A stretch of 64,000 bases of DNA from JACWAE01 sp963847595 (GTDB lineage Bacteria; Chloroflexota; Dehalococcoidia; SZUA-161), in contig CAWKAJ010000002.1 of NCBI GenBank assembly GCA_963847595.1, forward strand, positions 1,178,001 through 1,242,000. Direction: 5' to 3'. Within the stretch, counting starts at the first letter, position 1. Each line of letters starts with the position of its first letter. Positions 60,425 to 64,000 of the stretch are shown piece by piece. The translations under genes were made by a program, and so were the position numbers. Under the pieces are notes generated by a model that did not search any database, had not been told where the DNA came from, and was given only the letters and a program-made list of their open reading frames with translations.

Positions 60425-61183
60425 TTAGGCTACTGCCTTACCCAGATACGCCTGCCTCACCCTGTCATCGCCCAGGAGCTCCCTGGCGCTGCCCTCGATA
60501 GTGATGCGGCCTCTCTCCATCACGTAGCCTCTATCAGCAATCTTCAAGGCGGCAGTAGCATCCTGTTCCACAAGAAGTATGGTCAGACCATCCTCCCTGA
60601 GCCTGACCAGAAGCTTCAGAATTTCTTTCACCAGATTAGGCGCCAACCCAAGGGAGGGTTCATCCAGCAGAAGTAACTTGGGAGAGGACATCAAAGCCCT
60701 GCCAATGGCTAACATCTGCTGCTCCCCCCCACTGAGGCTGCCTGCCTGCTGACTCTGACGTTCTTTGAGTATGGGGAAGAGCCTGAATACGGTTTCCAGA
60801 TTGGCCTGAACCGAGGGGCGACGCATAAACCAACCAACATATCCCAGAGTGCTAAACGGATTTCGAGCGCTCTCGGCGTAGCTACCCAGGGTCAGGTTGT
60901 CTTTGACCGACATGGCTCCGAAGGTCTGCCTTCCTTCCGGGACATAGCCTATTCCGAGTCTAACCGATTTATGAGAAGGAATCTTGGAGAGCTGGTAGTT
61001 GTCCAACCAGATGCTCCCGCTCTTTACATGCACTACCCCTGTTATGGCATTCAGCAGGGTTGTCTTACCGGCTCCATTGGACCCGATGAGGGTTACAATC
61101 TCGCCATCATTGACGACCAGAGAAATATCCCTGAGTGCCATGAAACGGCCGTAAGTCACAGAGGCTTTTTCGACTCTCAGCAT
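60425..61183 (-). CDS. livF: Branched-chain amino acid ABC transporter ATPase LivF
   Basis: A 252-residue ABC ATPase of the LivF type: GSNGAGKTTLLNAITG, YVPEGRQTFG, LSGGEQQMLAIGRAL, LLLDEPSLGLAP and LVEQD. Its ATG overlaps the livG stop by one base (TGATG). Confidence 0.95.
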   Translation of the reverse strand: MLRVEKASVTYGRFMALRDISLVVNDGEIVTLIGSNGAGKTTLLNAITGVVHVKSGSIWLDNYQLSKIPSHKSVRLGIGYVPEGRQTFGAMSVKDNLTLGSYAESARNPFSTLGYVGWFMRRPSVQANLETVFRLFPILKERQSQQAGSLSGGEQQMLAIGRALMSSPKLLLLDEPSLGLAPNLVKEILKLLVRLREDGLTILLVEQDATAALKIADRGYVMERGRITIEGSARELLGDDRVRQAYLGKAVA

Positions 61184-61956
61184 CAGTCCACTTCCTCGCC
61201 CAGGTAAGCAGCTATTACCTTCTCATTCTTCTGAATTTGAGCAGGAGTACCTTCAGCTATCTTTTGTCCGCTGTCCAAGACAACAACCCATTCGGCAACG
61301 CCCATAACAAGCGGCATATCGTGCTCTACCAATATGACGCTGATACCCATCTCCCTGATGTTGCGGATGAGATCGCTCAGTTGCCGCTTCTCCAAAGTGT
61401 TCAGTCCAGCGCCAGGCTCATCGAGCAGGATAAGGCGAGGCTCGGTAGCCAGGGCTCGGGCTATGGCCAGCAGCTTCTGCTGACCCAACGGGAGGCTGAG
61501 AGCATCATGCCCGGAATAAGTCCCTAGCCCCACCAGGTTAAGGTATTTAGTCGCATCGAGAGAGATAGCCTCTTCCTCACGGCGTGCCTTGGGAAGACGA
61601 AGAGCAGCTTCCAGAAAGCCATAGCTGCTACGTGGGTGTCGCCCTGACATGACATTCTCCAAGGCACTCATGTTGTCAAAGAGATAGACATGTTGAAAAG
61701 TGCGCACAATGCCCAGCGAAGCCCTTTTGTGTGGCGGAACTTTGTTTAGGAGCGCACCCCGAAAATATATCTCTCCGCCGCTCACGGGATAAACGCCGGT
61801 GATAAGATTAAATAGTGTAGTTTTGCCAGCGCCATTGGGGCCGATAACAGCGGTGATTTTGCCGGTCTCTATGGATAGGTCTACCTTATCCAGAGCCACC
61901 AGCCCGCCGAAGGCCTTGCTCAGTCCCTTGGTCTCCAGTATTACAGACCCGCTCAA
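61183..61956 (-). CDS. livG: Branched-chain amino acid ABC transporter ATPase LivG
   Basis: A 257-residue ABC ATPase of the LivG type: GPNGAGKTTLFNLITG, GIVRTFQHVYLFDNMS, LPLGQQKLLAIARAL, ILLDEPGAGLN and LVEHD. Overlaps livM by four bases. Confidence 0.95.
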   Translation of the reverse strand: MSGSVILETKGLSKAFGGLVALDKVDLSIETGKITAVIGPNGAGKTTLFNLITGVYPVSGGEIYFRGALLNKVPPHKRASLGIVRTFQHVYLFDNMSALENVMSGRHPRSSYGFLEAALRLPKARREEEAISLDATKYLNLVGLGTYSGHDALSLPLGQQKLLAIARALATEPRLILLDEPGAGLNTLEKRQLSDLIRNIREMGISVILVEHDMPLVMGVAEWVVVLDSGQKIAEGTPAQIQKNEKVIAAYLGEEVD

Positions 61957-62936
61957 GGTTGTGCCTCTTTCTGAGTGTATCTGAGCCGCAACCGCTCGAA
62001 GACTTCCTTGAGTTTGACAAACAAACCCTCCGGCATGAAAATTATCACCAATACCAGTATTAGCCCATAGATAGCGACATCCCAGTCACCAAATCTAAGC
62101 AGCAGTTCATCGCTCAGAATCCGGGTGGCACCAGCTCCAAAGATAGCACCCCAGACACTGGCCAGCCCTCCTATCACTGCCATGACCACCAACTTCACTG
62201 AGGCCAGAAAATCGAAGAGCTGAGGGTTGACCCCGCTCAGGTGGTCGACTAACAGACTGCCAGCCAGAGAGGCATATACAGCACTGAGTACCAATATCTT
62301 TACCTTGAACCGGTTTACATTGATACCTATCGATTCAGCAGCAGCCTCGCTGCCATGGATAGCTCTAAGCGCTCGGCCTGTCCGCGACCTGACAATGTTC
62401 TGTGAGATGAGCAGGACAGCGAGGCAGAAGAGCCAGACCAGGAAATACCTTCTGAAGGGAGTGTCAAAGATAAAACTACCGATGGATAGGTGAGGAACAC
62501 TCCATATCCCATCGGGCCCACCAGTGAACCGCCTTAGTTGCCCGAATAGAATCCACATGATCAAGCCCAAGCCAAGGGTGGCCATGGCCAGATAGTTACC
62601 CTTAAGCCTGAAGATAGGATAGCCGATAATATAGGCAAAGGCGCCGGTCATTACGGCTGCTATAAGCATGGCCAGCCAAGGATTAACGCCGTAAGTCTTG
62701 CTCAGGATAGCAGATACATAAGCTCCCATCCCGAAGAAGGCAGCCTGCCCCAGGGATACCTGCCCGGTATAGCCCATGAGAAGGCATAAGCCTACAGTAA
62801 CTATGGTGTAAATACCGATGAAAATCATGAGGGTGGTGTACTGCCCCAAGAACCAACCGAAGGGGATCAATATAAAAAACACGATGACAACTGCGATGGC
62901 AAGGTATGACCAATTCCTCTTCAGCTTCGCTATCAT
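61953..62936 (-). CDS. livM: Branched-chain amino acid ABC transporter permease LivM
   Basis: A 327-residue membrane permease, about 9-10 hydrophobic segments, with QVSLGQAAFFGMGAYVSAIL and the RALRAIHGSEAAAESIGINVNRFKV cytoplasmic loop typical of LivM. Overlaps livH by one base (TGATG). Confidence 0.93.
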   Translation of the reverse strand: MIAKLKRNWSYLAIAVVIVFFILIPFGWFLGQYTTLMIFIGIYTIVTVGLCLLMGYTGQVSLGQAAFFGMGAYVSAILSKTYGVNPWLAMLIAAVMTGAFAYIIGYPIFRLKGNYLAMATLGLGLIMWILFGQLRRFTGGPDGIWSVPHLSIGSFIFDTPFRRYFLVWLFCLAVLLISQNIVRSRTGRALRAIHGSEAAAESIGINVNRFKVKILVLSAVYASLAGSLLVDHLSGVNPQLFDFLASVKLVVMAVIGGLASVWGAIFGAGATRILSDELLLRFGDWDVAIYGLILVLVIIFMPEGLFVKLKEVFERLRLRYTQKEAQP

Positions 62937-63823
62937 CAGCCCGCCCTCTCCTCCTCTGCCAGCTTGCCCGACCTAAAGAGCAGCACCAACAGCAGAACTA
63001 CCAAAGCAATAGCATCCTTATAATCCGAAGTGAAGGGCCCCCAGTTAGCTGCCACCGCGAAATTCTCAACGATACCCAACAGCAATCCGCCAAACACGGC
63101 TGCCACGGGGCTACCAAAGCCTCCGATGGCCGCCGCTACAAAACCCTTAAGCCCGAGCATAACCCCGGATTGGTAAGATAGGGGCGTCAAAGGTGCTAAC
63201 ACGACCCCACCGATACCTCCCAGAGCCGATGCCAGGATGAAGGCAATGAGGGCCATTGTCCTGGGGTTGATTCCCACGAGGCTGGAGGCTACGGGGTTTA
63301 TGGCACAGGCCTTCAGGGCCTTGCCCACCATGGTATAGTTGAGAAAAAGATGAAGTATAATCGTCACCACCACCATGGTTCCGATTATCCAGAGAGCCTG
63401 GGGATCGATATGCGCTCCAAGGAAAGATATAGACTGTTCACCGGAGAAGGAAGGGGTGATCACGAAGTCTTTGGTTAGCTCCTGTCCGGCGATGCCGCGA
63501 ATAAAGGTGGCCGCTCCGATGGTGATGATGATCAGGCTGACAACGGAAGCTTTCTTGGCCGGACGTATAGCAAGCAGATACATAGCCGCGCCGACCGCTG
63601 CTGCGATGAGTATGGAGAGGATTAGCGCAGGAACAAGAGGAAGCCCTGCCGAGTGGATGAGTGTGAATGAAAGCAAGCCTCCCAGCATCACGAACTCGCC
63701 CTGAGCGAAGTTAATAATCTTGGTGACAGCGTAAATTATAGTGAACCCGAGGCCAACCAAGGCATAGACGCTGCCCGAGGTAATGCCAGATATAAGATAC
63801 TGAACAAACTGCGCTGATGACAT
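62936..63823 (-). CDS. livH: Branched-chain amino acid ABC transporter permease LivH
   Basis: A 295-residue membrane permease with about eight hydrophobic segments: YLISGITSGSVYALVGLGF, INFAQGEFVMLGGL and MVGKALKACAINPVASSLVGI, all LivH marks. First complete gene of the liv-ior-paaK operon. Confidence 0.94.
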   Translation of the reverse strand: MSSAQFVQYLISGITSGSVYALVGLGFTIIYAVTKIINFAQGEFVMLGGLLSFTLIHSAGLPLVPALILSILIAAAVGAAMYLLAIRPAKKASVVSLIIITIGAATFIRGIAGQELTKDFVITPSFSGEQSISFLGAHIDPQALWIIGTMVVVTIILHLFLNYTMVGKALKACAINPVASSLVGINPRTMALIAFILASALGGIGGVVLAPLTPLSYQSGVMLGLKGFVAAAIGGFGSPVAAVFGGLLLGIVENFAVAANWGPFTSDYKDAIALVVLLLVLLFRSGKLAEEERAG

Positions 63824-63853
63824 TCACTCAGTCCCCTGACTGCACCTGAAACA

Positions 63854-63879
63854 AAGGGGGAAGGCACACCTTCCCCCTT
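63854..63879. terminator. Intercistronic stem-loop between livK and livH
   Basis: Perfect 11-bp arms AAGGGGGAAGG (63854-63864) and its complement (63869-63879), loop CACA. No long T run on the minus strand, so it more likely attenuates or stabilises: binding-protein genes are often expressed above their permeases this way. Confidence 0.6.
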
Positions 63880-63911
63880 CCTTCAATATGAAACCTATCA
63901 GCAGCCAGCTT

Positions 63912-64000
63912 CTAGTCTTGTAACCAAGTCCAGTTGCCGTTTTCAATCTGGACAAGTATCATAGCCTGCTTAGGATCACTCGGCAGCCCGTTGTGATTCT
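63912..64000 (-). CDS. livK: Branched-chain amino acid binding protein, C-terminal end (partial)
   Basis: Reverse strand gives the final 28 residues, with LPSDPKQAMILVQIENGNW and a stop at 63912. The pattern matches the C-terminus of LivK-like proteins and the place in the operon fits. The rest is outside the window. Confidence 0.75.
   Translation of the reverse strand, partial: NHNGLPSDPKQAMILVQIENGNWTWLQD

Overview
The window looks like chromosomal DNA of a Chloroflexota bacterium, most likely an uncultured member of the Dehalococcoidia. This is an inference from gene content: MutS2 next to a Vms1/VLRF1-type release-factor-like gene, an indolepyruvate oxidoreductase with PaaK and a Liv transporter, DUF166, DUF169, DUF5679 and DUF6485 proteins, rubrerythrin and a YyaL-type protein, with many GTG/TTG starts. 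No rRNA or tRNA gene was recognised by eye, so the assignment is provisional.

Region 1 (1-3.7 kb): the 5' part of a leftward rnc gene, then a MarR regulator with a consensus promoter carrying a 13-bp-arm palindrome over its -10 box, a translationally coupled lipase-like hydrolase and an SDR. Region 2 (3.75-15.7 kb): a two-winged cluster that looks like cell-envelope glycan or glycolipid synthesis. Leftward it has a polysaccharide deacetylase, two tandem GT4 glycosyltransferases, several GNAT-type transferases, a methyltransferase and a CapK/PaaK-like adenylate-forming enzyme. Rightward it has an alpha/alpha-toroid protein, a methyltransferase and a radical SAM/SPASM protein. Region 3 (15.7-18.1 kb): rnhB, a tiny zinc-ribbon gene with its own promoter and terminator, a helical protein and an MBL-fold hydrolase.

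Region 4 (18.1-23.75 kb): a zinc-homeostasis regulon. A Fur/Zur regulator, a COG0523 GTPase and a zinc-type ABC transporter (one binding protein, one ATPase, two permeases) each have upstream copies of the same palindrome, AAATGAAA-N5-TTTCATTT. The transporter genes are clearly richer in G+C than their neighbours and look acquired. Region 5 (23.9-31.6 kb): two divergent lgt genes, phosphofructokinase, DUF proteins, and a rubredoxin-like plus cyclic-nucleotide-binding fusion. Region 6 (31.9-44.9 kb): mutS2 and a VLRF1-like gene side by side (probable ribosome rescue pair), a MetE-like protein, YyaL, rubrerythrin, an MFS pump with a frameshift in a G5 run, MgtC, a deacetylase-family enzyme and asd.

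Region 7 (44.9-50.1 kb) is a mobile-element patch: a 2,592-bp IS6-like element with terminal inverted repeats, an 8-bp target duplication and four non-transposase genes; a complete 1,196-bp IS3-family (IS407-type) element with a 4-bp duplication that splits an A+T-rich gene whose frame is restored when the IS is removed; and two decayed transposase tails. Region 8 (50.1-64 kb): an MFS protein, a DrrAB-like ABC exporter, thioesterase-aroF-aminotransferase, then a leftward liv operon (livK partial, H, M, G, F) continuing into iorA, iorB and paaK, which suggests amino acid uptake followed by aryl-pyruvate oxidation and aryl-CoA chemistry. A family of short palindromes with GGGGCAC/GTGCCCC arms is scattered between genes from 31.9 to 58.6 kb.
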